IMG/VR virus record: IMGVR_UViG_3300027996_001566
Span: 1-39,100 of that record
Strand: one strand, 5' to 3'
Length of the DNA stretch: 39,100 nucleotides
Origin: a virus
Made by a program: the position numbers and the translations under genes. The notes beneath the pieces are model-generated. The model ran no database searches. It was not told where the DNA came from and worked only from the letters and a program-made list of their open reading frames with translations. Each line of letters begins with the position of its first letter. Position 1 is the first letter of the stretch. Shown piece after piece: positions 19,901-28,487 of this stretch.

Positions 19901-21793
19901 GCATCTATTATAAGTCTTGTTGAAAATGGTATAACATACAAAATTATAGAAAACGAAAAATATAAAACAATAACATTAGTAATAGAAGCTGGGTTACAAG
20001 ATCCGTATTTTACTAAGTTTGGTGAAGCTGGAGCAACATCCACAGATCCAAATGATTATTTTATAGACAGAACTTTAATTTATACATTACGGGATAAAAT
20101 AGGACCTACTGCTGGAGTTTATATTCCAGCAAATAAAGATTTAAGCGGAGCTATATCACATTGGGCAGGGCCTAGCGGGAATGTTACAATATATGGTAAA
20201 ACTAATTTTACAACTGGAACTAGCCCAAATTTCTTATCAGAGCTACAAACTCAGGAAGATGGTTCTTATAATAATATTGTTATACAGCATCCTACTAATC
20301 CAGGATTAGTTTTTGTTATTGAAGATATTATATCAGCTTCTGCAACAAGTATCAATGCTTCAAATATTCAGTTATATCCATTTCCATATATTGGTGATGG
20401 CACCGATATTCCTACCGGTACAAATTTATTAACAGGCCTGTGGTACAATGGTGAAATTAACTTGCCGACTATATTTAATGATTTTGCATTATGGTCTGAA
20501 GTTCCAGAGTATCGTGGAGGTGGATACCGTGGATATGAAGGTATTATAGATGATTTGGCTTTTGCAAATATAGCGGATGCTTTTAATTCAGGAAACCCTA
20601 ATATAGAATACATAACATATAAAGAAGATGGCTCTATCGTAAATAATGATAAAATTATAGAATTATCATTGCCTATCGAAGCCATTAAAGCTAATTATTT
20701 AATACCTGTCGAAGATACTCAAGTACCAAATGAATTAGATTCTGTTTTATCCGGTAATGTTGCTGGATATCAAATGAGTGCATCAAATGAAGCTATTGTT
20801 AATGTTATGTCACGATATGATGGACGATATCAACCTAAATTTAATGATGTTTTATATTTCTTAGATTATGACGAAGCATACATACCTAATACATCTACTG
20901 GTATAACTGGTCCTAGACATTATGGATTCGATAATTATTTGAATTTAGAATTTAATACATACGAATCAAAGTTCGGATTTATCAATAATTACTTCTATAA
21001 TAAATGCAATCCTGAAAATTCCCAAGGAGTTTTGAGGTTATCTAATACTAATTTACCGAGTGTTTATCCGAAGATCGGTGAAATTGCTATAGACAAACGA
21101 GATTTTTATACATTCTTTAGTAATTGGGATATGGGTTATTATAAGAAAGCTGTTGATCGAACCACTGAAGAATCGATCATAGGATATCGTGGAGTCTTAG
21201 AAAACAAATCATTCTTTGGATCTAAAATCATAAGCATTCCTGATGAAATAAGATTAGAGAATTTTACGGTTATTGATATTGATGATTTAACTGGAGGTCT
21301 TGCTGATATAAGCAATGTTCCGGAAAGTGTTGTAAAAACTATAAATGATACATCTACACCAAAACCTAACAACCAAGTAACTTTAAAACAAGAATTGGTT
21401 TTAGATGTATTTACTACAAAATCACTAACAGATTTCTTACGAGCAGATGGTTTTGATAGTGAATTCAATAAATATATAAACCCATCATTCAGCTTCGGTG
21501 AGGCTGGATTAGATGATGATATTATAAAGTACATCCAAGATAACATATTTCAACGATATTCTATTAAACGTATTGTTTTCTATGAAAATAGATTTGCAAA
21601 TAATGTTAATCAATTAAATACCATCGAATTAGACCTATCTAATTTTGAATTATTGAAGAAAGGGTATAAGATAAGTGAGAATTTAAGTGTTAAATATTCT
21701 ACTGAATCTCCGCTCAATTTTACTTTGATATATAATATACCAAAGCTAGATAATTACTCGATATCATTTAAAGTAGATCTAGAGAAAAAATAA
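16937..21793 (+). CDS. Giant structural protein, longest gene in the window
   Basis: The 1618-aa product is not recognised. It starts with a distinctive segment (KTSFGILRTNPKLTSNVKLI, then IYLESFSANSEL) and is beta-rich throughout, with many aromatic residues and few cysteines. It has no long coiled coil or membrane segment. Gly/Pro/Thr loops (GQTGPYGQT near residue 721, GLTGSTGW, GPTAGVY) break the sequence as in its neighbours. Its position, directly before a collagen-like adhesin and after other baseplate-size proteins, suggests a peripheral baseplate or fibre-base component. The only plausible start is the ATG at 16937, 30 nt after the upstream stop. Confidence 0.6.
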   Translation: MNKPILQKTSFGILRTNPKLTSNVKLIADSKDTIYLESFSANSELSKSKYKGFKVSSASDYYFDLYRFYNQGSSVAKETSFDLFERSNSLSISDRYGVQFDMNYAYGAEPKNSKLYPEEFSLLAPLWIEPSNIPDYFIICRIEDPVSINTKTATNEADLSIIESITDSNNFTDNILKNSTIITKFDLTNESNLGRYIRRHAGNSAFPESAMNAKWEKDKYFQYNGIALDRPGFVSRTKNMYYESWPNDSTIIEYENSLTNGFSDLNVVHPNIINLEFLFNDDTVDDYRFQRYFGLYVNKAEYNKFFLDGDALFQDRFNQTSQLPMPIQNEIGYDNNIKDQIQTNENGIVLYAEQPPISSINGTSFFPNELVYDTASIGYVEDASGEFHKIKNSSQFDSGTIRLNDTSINWKNFTGFQDPENYVRAEFNNDVKGRPACVIEFTSKPINDDEFRVFFTDPTDPSQLEFIDSFTLIASDTIPLTTSDSNLYSSNGTMSNIAVAFAKCFNDRNAYYPDLITVSAIAIGTKVVIFSRIPSETWNKIKVTSFSQATIESDIAINFISGQSTDYTTSLYESSPQPFTAVLGFLATGQFVGGNNNTLAKIKVASSTTELFSTDNYLTTDKGFSKILNVIPYLDQPIKNELGEIIGFTDFDDYNTVNISNNEQNILLTSSQQAIITPLRFNNCGLLSVYPMKDFDFDFYNEQYNKDADSDTSKLRAFYLGQTGPYGQTSSFPLPLDAGLTGSTGWIDTIIGPSSSFIENGGFQNLMGISNLLEDTDSTVYNEYDRLKENDVKQLVLDSRVVPFINKWVFDDGSTDVRQNPYRLNVDASFRYSNFGPSFREFQNNPKFYTHEWYYLQKYPPYMDFEERKDSWSYFNNAINIGSTYAAGTTSPDFGLATVDGPTDQDLDYFSEYFTRETIDIPGSILPYPVSQETKYSTFAYGTDVRFAETLFRGAKVIVKERFEDSDINYNINQKKLKNSTKYNDYKFASIISLVENGITYKIIENEKYKTITLVIEAGLQDPYFTKFGEAGATSTDPNDYFIDRTLIYTLRDKIGPTAGVYIPANKDLSGAISHWAGPSGNVTIYGKTNFTTGTSPNFLSELQTQEDGSYNNIVIQHPTNPGLVFVIEDIISASATSINASNIQLYPFPYIGDGTDIPTGTNLLTGLWYNGEINLPTIFNDFALWSEVPEYRGGGYRGYEGIIDDLAFANIADAFNSGNPNIEYITYKEDGSIVNNDKIIELSLPIEAIKANYLIPVEDTQVPNELDSVLSGNVAGYQMSASNEAIVNVMSRYDGRYQPKFNDVLYFLDYDEAYIPNTSTGITGPRHYGFDNYLNLEFNTYESKFGFINNYFYNKCNPENSQGVLRLSNTNLPSVYPKIGEIAIDKRDFYTFFSNWDMGYYKKAVDRTTEESIIGYRGVLENKSFFGSKIISIPDEIRLENFTVIDIDDLTGGLADISNVPESVVKTINDTSTPKPNNQVTLKQELVLDVFTTKSLTDFLRADGFDSEFNKYINPSFSFGEAGLDDDIIKYIQDNIFQRYSIKRIVFYENRFANNVNQLNTIELDLSNFELLKKGYKISENLSVKYSTESPLNFTLIYNIPKLDNYSISFKVDLEKK

Positions 21794-21801
21794 ATTAGAT
21801 A

Positions 21802-24567
21802 ATGGCAATAGTAATCAAGGAAATAATTCTCAGTGATAATTTAGAGAAGTTTATGGAGAAGGTCAATTTCAACTTTGATCAACTTCTATTAGCTGGTGGT
21901 GGACCTCCTGGACCTATTGGACCTATAGGTCTTATTGGACCTGCTGGACCTAAAGGAGATCCCGGAAACAAATGGTATGTTGGTCCGTCTGCATATGAAC
22001 CTATTGGTGTTACTTATGAACAAGGTGATTTATTTTTAGCTTCTGGTGATGGTGGTAATATTGCTGGTATAACCGGTGAAGTTTATGAATGGGATAATAC
22101 TGGAAATCAATTTGATGATACTCTTCTTAATCTAATTGGACCAACTGGACCTTCTGGAATAGCTGGTTCTAATTTAGGATGGAATGCTTATGGCGGTGCA
22201 ACTCAAGGTGGAGTAGTGTATATTCCTAGTACACTCGGGGTTTTAGGTGCAACTGCAAACTTCCATTTTCTAAAAGGAGATACTTCGGATTTGCCTGGAA
22301 CAATCGGCATTTCATTAGATACTCTTTGGTTAGGTGGTCTTACTGATGCACAAGCATCATTATCATTATATCCATTAGGGAATTTACCTAAAATATTTAT
22401 TGCCCCTAGAACTACATTTGATTCAGAGGATGGATCTAATCAAGGCCTGGCCAATAGCGGTATTGCATTAGGGAAGGATTCTGGAAGTGGAAATCTTGAT
22501 AATGCATCACCTGATAGCTTCTCAAACATATTTATTGATACTAATATGAATTTGAGAATAACTAATTTTACGAATTTTACTGCAGCTGCTGGATTAGCTG
22601 CAGCGAATAATACATTTATTGAATCTATGAATAACATCACTTTAATCGGTGGTGGATATTACGGTGGAACTGTTAATGGAATATCTCCAAGTACTATTGC
22701 ATCAAGTCAAATTGGAGCTGGTCTTACTGGCATTACTGGGTGGAATGCTAATCCTGCAGGAATTATTAATATATCTGATGGCGGTGCACAACAAGTTATT
22801 CAAAATGAACTAGGATCTGATGATCTATTTAGAATCATTGGTGGTGGTGCTGGAACCCATACAACAGCAAATATGCAGGGTGGTGATCCTAGCGTTCAAT
22901 TATCAGCTGGTGGAATAAATAGAGCTGACGGGGCCGGATACTATTCTATATCTATTGCTGGTAGAGATGTTACCGATTTCACGGCTACTGGTGCAAGTTA
23001 TGGACGAATAATTGCTGGTTATAATACTGCTTATTATGGAGCTGCAAGAGATTGGATAGGATTAGCAACATATAGTGGTGTTGATAATAAAAATAAAGAA
23101 ACGTTGACCGCGATCGATACAAATATTCACATCGGTCCGTTATCAACTATAGCCAGATCGAATATAACTGGGCCAGGGTGGAATCTCAATGTTGATGGAC
23201 TAATACGAATGACCCTCACATCAGTCCCAGCGCCAAATACTCAAATTATTACGAATATTGGTAATGGAACAATGGCTTGGAGAACACCAGATATTGCTGG
23301 AATTCCAACTGGTACTGGTACTTCGAATCAATTAACGTATTGGTCTGGTTCAACAACTCAAGCCGGAGCTTCTGGTGCAACATTTAAAGCTGAATGGGAT
23401 CCAAATAACGATGGTACTATTGGATTACAATATCAAGATACTAATGAAGGAATCGGTAAGGTACTCGTAGATGATGGTGCTGGTAATGGTAATGTTGTTT
23501 GGGGAGATGCTGATGGAACAAAAGTAACGATATTTAATGCAAGCGGTCCTCACGTAATAGATGATAGAACAAAAAGTTGGGATTGTGTATGTATTGCTGG
23601 TGGCGGAGGTGGTGGAGGCGGTGCTTGGGCTGGTCAGGTTTTCTTTGGGCCCAAACCTTTTGGTATGGTTACTGGTGGCGGTGGTGGCCAAGGTGGCGGT
23701 ATGTCAAAAATGACAGTTACTGCTGCCAAAATAGGACCAGGTTCTGCTTTAGCTGTTACTGTCGGAACTGGTGGTGCTGGAGGTCTCGGTCGTCGAGGTC
23801 CTGGTTCGGTTCCCTACCGAGACATTGGCCCTGGAATTGCTGGAGCTGCTGGAACCAATTCATACATCTCAGATAAAGGAGATGAAATCATTATTGCATA
23901 TGGCGGGTATGCTGGCGATGGTGGTGTTGTGACTACAGCCCAGACGTCTATTCCAACGACTGGTGTGGAAACACTTCCTGGCCGGAATCTATATAATCAG
24001 AATCGAGAAATTGGCCTAGGAGGCCTTGGAACTGAAGTAAATCCAGTTGGAATACCATCTTATACTTCAGGTTCGGTATCCGGATTCTTTGCTGAAAACA
24101 TGGGTGGTGGATATGCTGGATATCAATATCCTGATGGTACTTATAACCTTCTACAAAGTCATGGTGCTGATACAATGAATGTTCCGACTGGAGGAGGCCT
24201 TGGAAGAACCTATAGTACTAGTAATAATGGTGCTCTATGGTCTGCATATACTGGAGGGGTTGGTGGAAAAATTATCGGCCATAATTTACTAGGTGGTTTA
24301 GTTGGTGCAATTGGTGCACCAGGTGGAGATGGACAATCAGCTGAAAACTATGTTGGAACCGGTGGTGGTGGTGGTGGAAGTCTGAATAATGTGGCGCTTT
24401 GTTATTCACCATCAGGTGGAGATGGTGGCCTTTATGGTGGTGGTGGTGGTGGTGGATCTGCAAGAACTGTTGTCTTCGATACAATGCTGAGTTGTATATT
24501 TGATCCTGGAGCAGGGACTGGTGGTAATGGTGCTGACGGAATAGTAGTAATTATAGAACATTTTTAA
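21802..24567 (+). CDS. Collagen-like, glycine-rich tail adhesin (receptor-binding candidate)
   Basis: The 921-aa protein has an N-terminal attachment module (KVNFNFDQL, residues 20-28). Seven Gly-X-Y triplets follow at 34-54 (GPPGPIGPIGL and onward), able to form a short collagen-like triple helix. A long beta-rich shaft precedes a C-terminal glycine-rich domain from W593, with an eight-Gly run at about 600-607 and more at 854-859 and 879-885. Such Gly-rich domains (polyglycine-II sandwiches in gp38-type adhesins, and Gly-rich tips of other fibres) form receptor-binding ends. The protein ends in an IVVIIEHF strand. It is the last gene of the tail block, as expected for a host-range determinant. 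Receptor and exact family are unknown. Confidence 0.7.
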   Translation: MAIVIKEIILSDNLEKFMEKVNFNFDQLLLAGGGPPGPIGPIGLIGPAGPKGDPGNKWYVGPSAYEPIGVTYEQGDLFLASGDGGNIAGITGEVYEWDNTGNQFDDTLLNLIGPTGPSGIAGSNLGWNAYGGATQGGVVYIPSTLGVLGATANFHFLKGDTSDLPGTIGISLDTLWLGGLTDAQASLSLYPLGNLPKIFIAPRTTFDSEDGSNQGLANSGIALGKDSGSGNLDNASPDSFSNIFIDTNMNLRITNFTNFTAAAGLAAANNTFIESMNNITLIGGGYYGGTVNGISPSTIASSQIGAGLTGITGWNANPAGIINISDGGAQQVIQNELGSDDLFRIIGGGAGTHTTANMQGGDPSVQLSAGGINRADGAGYYSISIAGRDVTDFTATGASYGRIIAGYNTAYYGAARDWIGLATYSGVDNKNKETLTAIDTNIHIGPLSTIARSNITGPGWNLNVDGLIRMTLTSVPAPNTQIITNIGNGTMAWRTPDIAGIPTGTGTSNQLTYWSGSTTQAGASGATFKAEWDPNNDGTIGLQYQDTNEGIGKVLVDDGAGNGNVVWGDADGTKVTIFNASGPHVIDDRTKSWDCVCIAGGGGGGGGAWAGQVFFGPKPFGMVTGGGGGQGGGMSKMTVTAAKIGPGSALAVTVGTGGAGGLGRRGPGSVPYRDIGPGIAGAAGTNSYISDKGDEIIIAYGGYAGDGGVVTTAQTSIPTTGVETLPGRNLYNQNREIGLGGLGTEVNPVGIPSYTSGSVSGFFAENMGGGYAGYQYPDGTYNLLQSHGADTMNVPTGGGLGRTYSTSNNGALWSAYTGGVGGKIIGHNLLGGLVGAIGAPGGDGQSAENYVGTGGGGGGSLNNVALCYSPSGGDGGLYGGGGGGGSARTVVFDTMLSCIFDPGAGTGGNGADGIVVIIEHF
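24361..24453 (+). repeat. In-frame (GGT)n glycine microsatellites in adhesin tip
   Basis: (GGT)5 at 24361-24375 and (GGT)6 at 24436-24453, each followed by GGA, encode glycine runs in the adhesin's terminal domain. A further run of eight mixed glycine codons lies at 23599-23622. The unit is three bases, so slippage would lengthen or shorten the loops without shifting frame. Confidence 0.7.
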
Positions 24568-24577
24568 TATAATATAA

Positions 24578-24820
24578 ATGACAAATTTAGAAAAACAAGA
24601 AGTTGAACAAATAATATCGCAATATAGCAGTTGTTATAATGATATTGAATTTTTAGAAAAACAGATTGTTAAATTATTAGATGATAAAAATACATTAGTC
24701 ACAAGACTTAATGATATTAGAGAATCTGAAACTCATCTCGTTGAATCTCTTAAATCTAAATACGGGGAAGATGCAGTATTAGATTTAGAAAAATTAGAAA
24801 TATTGAATGAAAAAACTTAA
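24578..24820 (+). CDS. Small coiled-coil hypothetical
   Basis: This 80-aa acidic protein is predicted to be almost wholly coiled coil, with heptads through IEFLEKQIVKLLDDKNTLVTR and a second helix (SETHLVESLKSKY). There is no signal peptide or membrane segment, so it should stay in the cytoplasm or in the virion. It is the first of three small, overlapping genes between the adhesin and the next structural gene. Its end overlaps the next start by 14 nt. The role is unknown; its place beside two envelope-type proteins makes a lysis-control or chaperone role possible. Confidence 0.65.
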   Translation: MTNLEKQEVEQIISQYSSCYNDIEFLEKQIVKLLDDKNTLVTRLNDIRESETHLVESLKSKYGEDAVLDLEKLEILNEKT

Positions 24821-25127
24821 GAAAATCTGGCTTTGGATATCCGGTGGAATTGCAATACTATTTGGATTGTTTGTTATTATTTTTAAATTCATAGTCCCAA
24901 ATCAACAAAGAAAGGGTGAATTCAAAAAGAAGAATAAAGAATTAGAAAAAGAAAAGAAAGATATTGATACTAAAATTGTAAGTACTGAATCAGAAAAAGC
25001 GAAAGTTGAAAGAGATATTAAGATATTAGAAGAAAAAATTGCAGATGAATATCATTTACTTTCAGATGATGATCGAAAGAATGCAATAAAAACGTTAAAT
25101 GATTTTAAAAGAAAATATGATAAGTAA
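24807..25127 (+). CDS. Membrane-anchored coiled-coil protein, i-spanin-like
   Basis: The 106-aa product has a basic start (MKKLKKIW), one transmembrane helix at about residues 8-31 (LWISGGIAILFGLFVIIFKF is its core), and then a highly charged coiled coil to the end. This N-in, C-out layout is that of an inner-membrane spanin (Rz type), which bridges the periplasm during lysis. It also fits a generic membrane-tethered coiled coil. It overlaps the preceding and following genes, forming a compact cassette with a secreted protein downstream. No sequence homology to a named spanin is claimed. Confidence 0.55.
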   Translation: MKKLKKIWLWISGGIAILFGLFVIIFKFIVPNQQRKGEFKKKNKELEKEKKDIDTKIVSTESEKAKVERDIKILEEKIADEYHLLSDDDRKNAIKTLNDFKRKYDK

Positions 25128-25515
25128 ATTACATACATTATTTTTTGCACTAATCTTTTTGATTAGCTTTAATTCGTACAGCCAAACCTCTGAGGATTCA
25201 GTGACGATTGCAAAATCGGAATTGACCGAAGTGTTTGCTGCAATAGATGAATTAGTATATCAAGATAGTATAAAAACTATTATAATTGAGGATATGTCTA
25301 TGCAAATAAAAAACTATCAATTTGTTCATATACAAGATAGTCTTTTGTATGGTTATCGTGGACGTCAAATAGATATACTAAATGAACAGATAAATATATA
25401 TAGCAAAGAATTAAAAGCTGTAGATAAATGGTATAAGAAGCCTTGGGTCGGATTCATCGGAGGATGCGCAACGATTACCTTAGCATCTTGGACATTAAAA
25501 AACATATTATTATAA
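25117..25515 (+). CDS. Secreted protein with C-terminal TM, unimolecular-spanin-like topology
   Basis: The start at 25117 is chosen because it places a clear signal peptide at the N-terminus: MISKLHTLFFALIFLISF then NSYSQ, with cleavage likely near SYSQ, a form common in flavobacteria. An in-frame ATG 18 nt upstream would add six residues ahead of it. The mature part (about 85 residues) is helical. A C-terminal hydrophobic segment (WVGFIGGCATITLASW) follows the basic KKPW. Signal sequence plus C-terminal TM is the topology of unimolecular spanins, but the lipobox cysteine is missing. It overlaps the upstream gene by 11 nt, and its stop shares TAATG with the next start. A lysis or envelope role is inferred. 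Confidence 0.55.
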   Translation: MISKLHTLFFALIFLISFNSYSQTSEDSVTIAKSELTEVFAAIDELVYQDSIKTIIIEDMSMQIKNYQFVHIQDSLLYGYRGRQIDILNEQINIYSKELKAVDKWYKKPWVGFIGGCATITLASWTLKNILL

Positions 25516-27725
25516 TGGCAACAAATTCATCATACATACAACTTAGTAGTTCGGTATTATTAGAATATGAATACAAAGATCAAAGTACAACGGTAAACGA
25601 TTATACAACAGTTGTTGCACCTTGGTATTTGATGGAGAATGAACATGATAATTCTATTGCAATTTTCAATGATGATAATTCAACTGCATTAACTGGTAAC
25701 GTTCGTACTAGAATGGGAACACCAACTGATGTTACTTTAGCTCAATATGGATATCTTCAATTATCTAATACAACATTACTCAACGATTATGATCCATTAT
25801 TAACTGATAGCGCAAGTCTTCCGGTAGGATTTACAGCAACACAGGTTGTTAGTTATGATGTGGTTAGATTACATTTAGTACAAGGATTTAATTATGAAAA
25901 TAATGATGGATTCCAATTCAGATTGGCTTTTGATAATAACAACGGCCAAAAGGTTAGATATCTAAATGTAGCATATCAAAAAGCTAATGACTATGCACAA
26001 ATCAATCCAGAACCATTTATATTCGGTGGAAAGTATTATGCATCATATATAGAAATTAAAGTTCCTGCATTATACAATTTGATTAATGAGTATATGGTAG
26101 CATTAAATGCCGGATCGCCAACAGCTGATTTGCCAGCGGTTAAGTTATCTGGAGGAAGTGGACCAGAACCACGATCGTTAATCAACGCAGATTTCTCATG
26201 GATCGTAAGCCAAAAGGTTATTAATAATCAAACTTATTTTTATTCATATGATTTCAAATCGGTAGATTTACCTACATTAGATCAGTTTGCAAATGTTGCA
26301 GCGGTTGTTCAAGAATCTACACAAGGTGATTACCTAGAATTATATGCATCATATAATGGTTCTATTATTGATAATTATATTAATCAACTAAATGATGCAC
26401 CAGGTAATGACTATATTATTCTACATGATTTGAATGTATACGAATATGTCTGGCCAAGTGGTGGAACTCAAGCTTGGATAAAAACCGGAGGTTTAGAATT
26501 TGTACAAGATAGTAATTATGAAGATCCTATACCATACAGACCGATTATACAAAATTCTTCGGCTTCTGCATATAGAATAGATTATACAGTTCGTCTATAT
26601 AATAGAGATGATTCGTCATCTATTTGGAAAAATGCAAGTGCACAATTCAATGATGCATTAAAATATGGAAAATATTTAAGACGAGTAAATTTAGGAATTA
26701 ATCCAATTCAGCCAAAGGTTTATAATCAAATCATAGACAAGAATTTGAATTTCTATGGGACTGTTGGAGAATCTTCAGCGGTTTCAAATAATGAAGGATA
26801 CTCGAAATACGTAACATCATTCTTACAATCAAATAATGTTGTTATATCTTCAGAAAACGCATTTATTCAAAGGAATCCTGTTACTGGCCAAGTAGAAATT
26901 ACAAGTGTTGGTAATAGTAATTCGCAGACAATCTGGGCACAAGGCCTTGCTAAAATCAATATGACTAGTAGTGATACATTTATAAAATTTGTGATTTATA
27001 AAGGAGATCCAACATCAACAGTGTCATTTATGGACTTAACTGGATTGGGCAGAGTATATTTAAATTTCTTTGCAGATAGTGGAGAAATAAATAAATTTGA
27101 AAAATATTCAACTCCAAGCATTTCAGAATCTAACGGGGAAATTCTATTTAAAATACCTGCAAAGGATTCTCAAAGAATTTCAGAATATGATAAAAAGCAA
27201 TTTACTATAACGAGTAATAATGGTGATGCCGAATCTCAATTATATGTTGGTAGTTTCATCGTTCCTGGTAAAGAAGTAGAAAATTTCCAAGAGCGTAAAA
27301 TCACAAATGTTGAAAAACAATTAGATGAAAGTGAACAAAAATACATATTAAAAACAGAATTATATGATGCTGAGGTTTTGACTAATGCATCATTACGTAG
27401 TGCAAATGAAATACAGAATGGAATAATTCAAGATTTACAAAAGGCATTAAACCAACAAGTAATAGAAAATAATGCATTAATTGCAGATGATGCAATTGAT
27501 GAAGCTGAAAAGGCAGCGTTACAAAAAGAAATTGCAGATTTAGAATTATCTTCAGCTGAAGCTTTAACATCATTACAAAATCAATTAAATTTCGTAAAGA
27601 ATTTTAATGGGTTACCTGGTTTATCTAAAGTAGATCCTGACTGCCCTCAACAATTTGTATCTGCCGGTAAAAATTCAGTGAGCATAAGAAAAACTTCTGC
27701 TGCTCCATTAACAAAACGAAATTAA
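25515..27725 (+). CDS. Structural protein with C-terminal coiled coil
   Basis: The 736-aa product starts MATNSSYIQL at 25515, inside the TAATG of the previous gene. A start 72 nt upstream is rejected because it would lie in the preceding gene and add a basic stretch unlike the body. The first ~590 residues are beta-rich and aromatic (YFYSYDFKSVDLPTLDQF, YRIDYTVRLYNRD). Residues about 594-695 form a long coiled coil with heptads of Leu, Ala and Glu. A short Pro/Ser-rich tail follows, ending basic (TKRN). No family was recognised. Position directly before a tail-tube-fold gene suggests a baseplate hub, tube-initiation or tape-like part. Confidence 0.6.
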   Translation: MATNSSYIQLSSSVLLEYEYKDQSTTVNDYTTVVAPWYLMENEHDNSIAIFNDDNSTALTGNVRTRMGTPTDVTLAQYGYLQLSNTTLLNDYDPLLTDSASLPVGFTATQVVSYDVVRLHLVQGFNYENNDGFQFRLAFDNNNGQKVRYLNVAYQKANDYAQINPEPFIFGGKYYASYIEIKVPALYNLINEYMVALNAGSPTADLPAVKLSGGSGPEPRSLINADFSWIVSQKVINNQTYFYSYDFKSVDLPTLDQFANVAAVVQESTQGDYLELYASYNGSIIDNYINQLNDAPGNDYIILHDLNVYEYVWPSGGTQAWIKTGGLEFVQDSNYEDPIPYRPIIQNSSASAYRIDYTVRLYNRDDSSSIWKNASAQFNDALKYGKYLRRVNLGINPIQPKVYNQIIDKNLNFYGTVGESSAVSNNEGYSKYVTSFLQSNNVVISSENAFIQRNPVTGQVEITSVGNSNSQTIWAQGLAKINMTSSDTFIKFVIYKGDPTSTVSFMDLTGLGRVYLNFFADSGEINKFEKYSTPSISESNGEILFKIPAKDSQRISEYDKKQFTITSNNGDAESQLYVGSFIVPGKEVENFQERKITNVEKQLDESEQKYILKTELYDAEVLTNASLRSANEIQNGIIQDLQKALNQQVIENNALIADDAIDEAEKAALQKEIADLELSSAEALTSLQNQLNFVKNFNGLPGLSKVDPDCPQQFVSAGKNSVSIRKTSAAPLTKRN

Positions 27726-27726
27726 T

Positions 27727-28389
27727 ATGTTTTTAAACGCAAGATCAGATTTATTTAAAGTAGAATTCCCGAGGACATTTATACCAAAATCCTTAAAGGA
27801 TAAGTATTCGCCGTATGTATTCAGAATGCCTACTATGATTAATGATGTTACGGATTTGATTAATTATACAATTCAAACAGTTACTATACCAACAATGAAC
27901 TATCAACCGGTTGAGCAAATGATTCCGGAAACTAAAAACAAATTTGCTTCAAATGAAATGTCGCCAAATTCTTTAGGGAATTCTTCGACTGAAGCTGGAA
28001 GAACGCATAAATGGAGAAGTTCTTCTAATATACAAGAAGTCTTTACAAAAGAGTTCACTGTGACCTTTCAATTAATTGATGGACATATAAATTATTGGAT
28101 TCTTTTAGATACCTTGCTTTATTTTTATGACTTTCAAAACAGAGAAAGATTTACACAAAATATTCCAGTTCGTATATTAGATGCTGAAGGTAATGTAATG
28201 TTTACCGCGCTATTTACGGATTGCTTATTTACTGGATTGACTGAATATCAATTATCATATTCGGATCTATCGCAAGAATTTAAAACCTTTGATGCAACGT
28301 TCCAATATAATACATTAGCTCTCGAATTACTACCTGATAATAACGTAGACAAAAGCAAATTTATTCCTGGGAGTACTATCACCACATAA
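27727..28389 (+). CDS. Tail-tube-fold protein (gp19/gp54-like)
   Basis: The 220-aa protein shows the tail-tube pattern. An N-terminal strand (DLFKVEFPRTF) leads to a long loop with NYTIQTVTIP. The core follows: FTVTFQLIDGHINYWILLD, a helix, the strand PVRILDAEGNVMF, LFTDCLFTGLTEYQLSYSD and the closing FDATFQYNTLALEL. The order 'strand, D-G-x-x-N-Y, ILD-x-x-GN, F-x-x-tF-x-x-N' is shared by T4-like tube and tube-initiator proteins. T4 gp19 has 163 residues and gp54 has 320, so size does not decide between them. It starts one base after the previous stop. No sheath gene lies in the window. Confidence 0.6.
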   Translation: MFLNARSDLFKVEFPRTFIPKSLKDKYSPYVFRMPTMINDVTDLINYTIQTVTIPTMNYQPVEQMIPETKNKFASNEMSPNSLGNSSTEAGRTHKWRSSSNIQEVFTKEFTVTFQLIDGHINYWILLDTLLYFYDFQNRERFTQNIPVRILDAEGNVMFTALFTDCLFTGLTEYQLSYSDLSQEFKTFDATFQYNTLALELLPDNNVDKSKFIPGSTITT

Positions 28390-28416
28390 ACTTTTATGCG
28401 GAGACACACAAATATA

Positions 28417-28430
28417 TATAAATATAATAA
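28417..28430 (+). promoter_or_regulatory. Exact TATAAATA late-promoter-like box
   Basis: TATAAATA at 28417-28424, followed by TAATAA, lies in the 98-nt gap after the tail-tube gene and 58 nt before the preferred start at 28488. It is an exact match to the T4 late promoter box. It is the strongest of the family of similar sites in this window and marks a likely transcript start for the glycine-zipper gene. Confidence 0.5.
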
Positions 28431-28487
28431 AAAAAAGCGGCAAATAAAAATTTTTTGATCAGTTTTTTAAAAAAGTTATTAACAATT

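Noticed and set aside
24272-24484. Minus-strand His-rich open frame
   Set aside because: It is the complement of GGT glycine codons in the adhesin; no leader or neighbours on that strand.
21802-24567. Diversity-generating retroelement target in the adhesin
   Set aside because: No reverse transcriptase gene or template/variable repeat pair is visible in the window.
25443-25514. Upstream ATG extending the 736-aa protein by 24 residues
   Set aside because: It overlaps the previous gene by 73 nt; the ATG at 25515 forms TAATG with that gene's stop.
28455-28487. TTG start adding 11 residues to the glycine-zipper protein
   Set aside because: The ATG at 28488 has an A-rich leader and places the targeting-like motif nearer the N-terminus.
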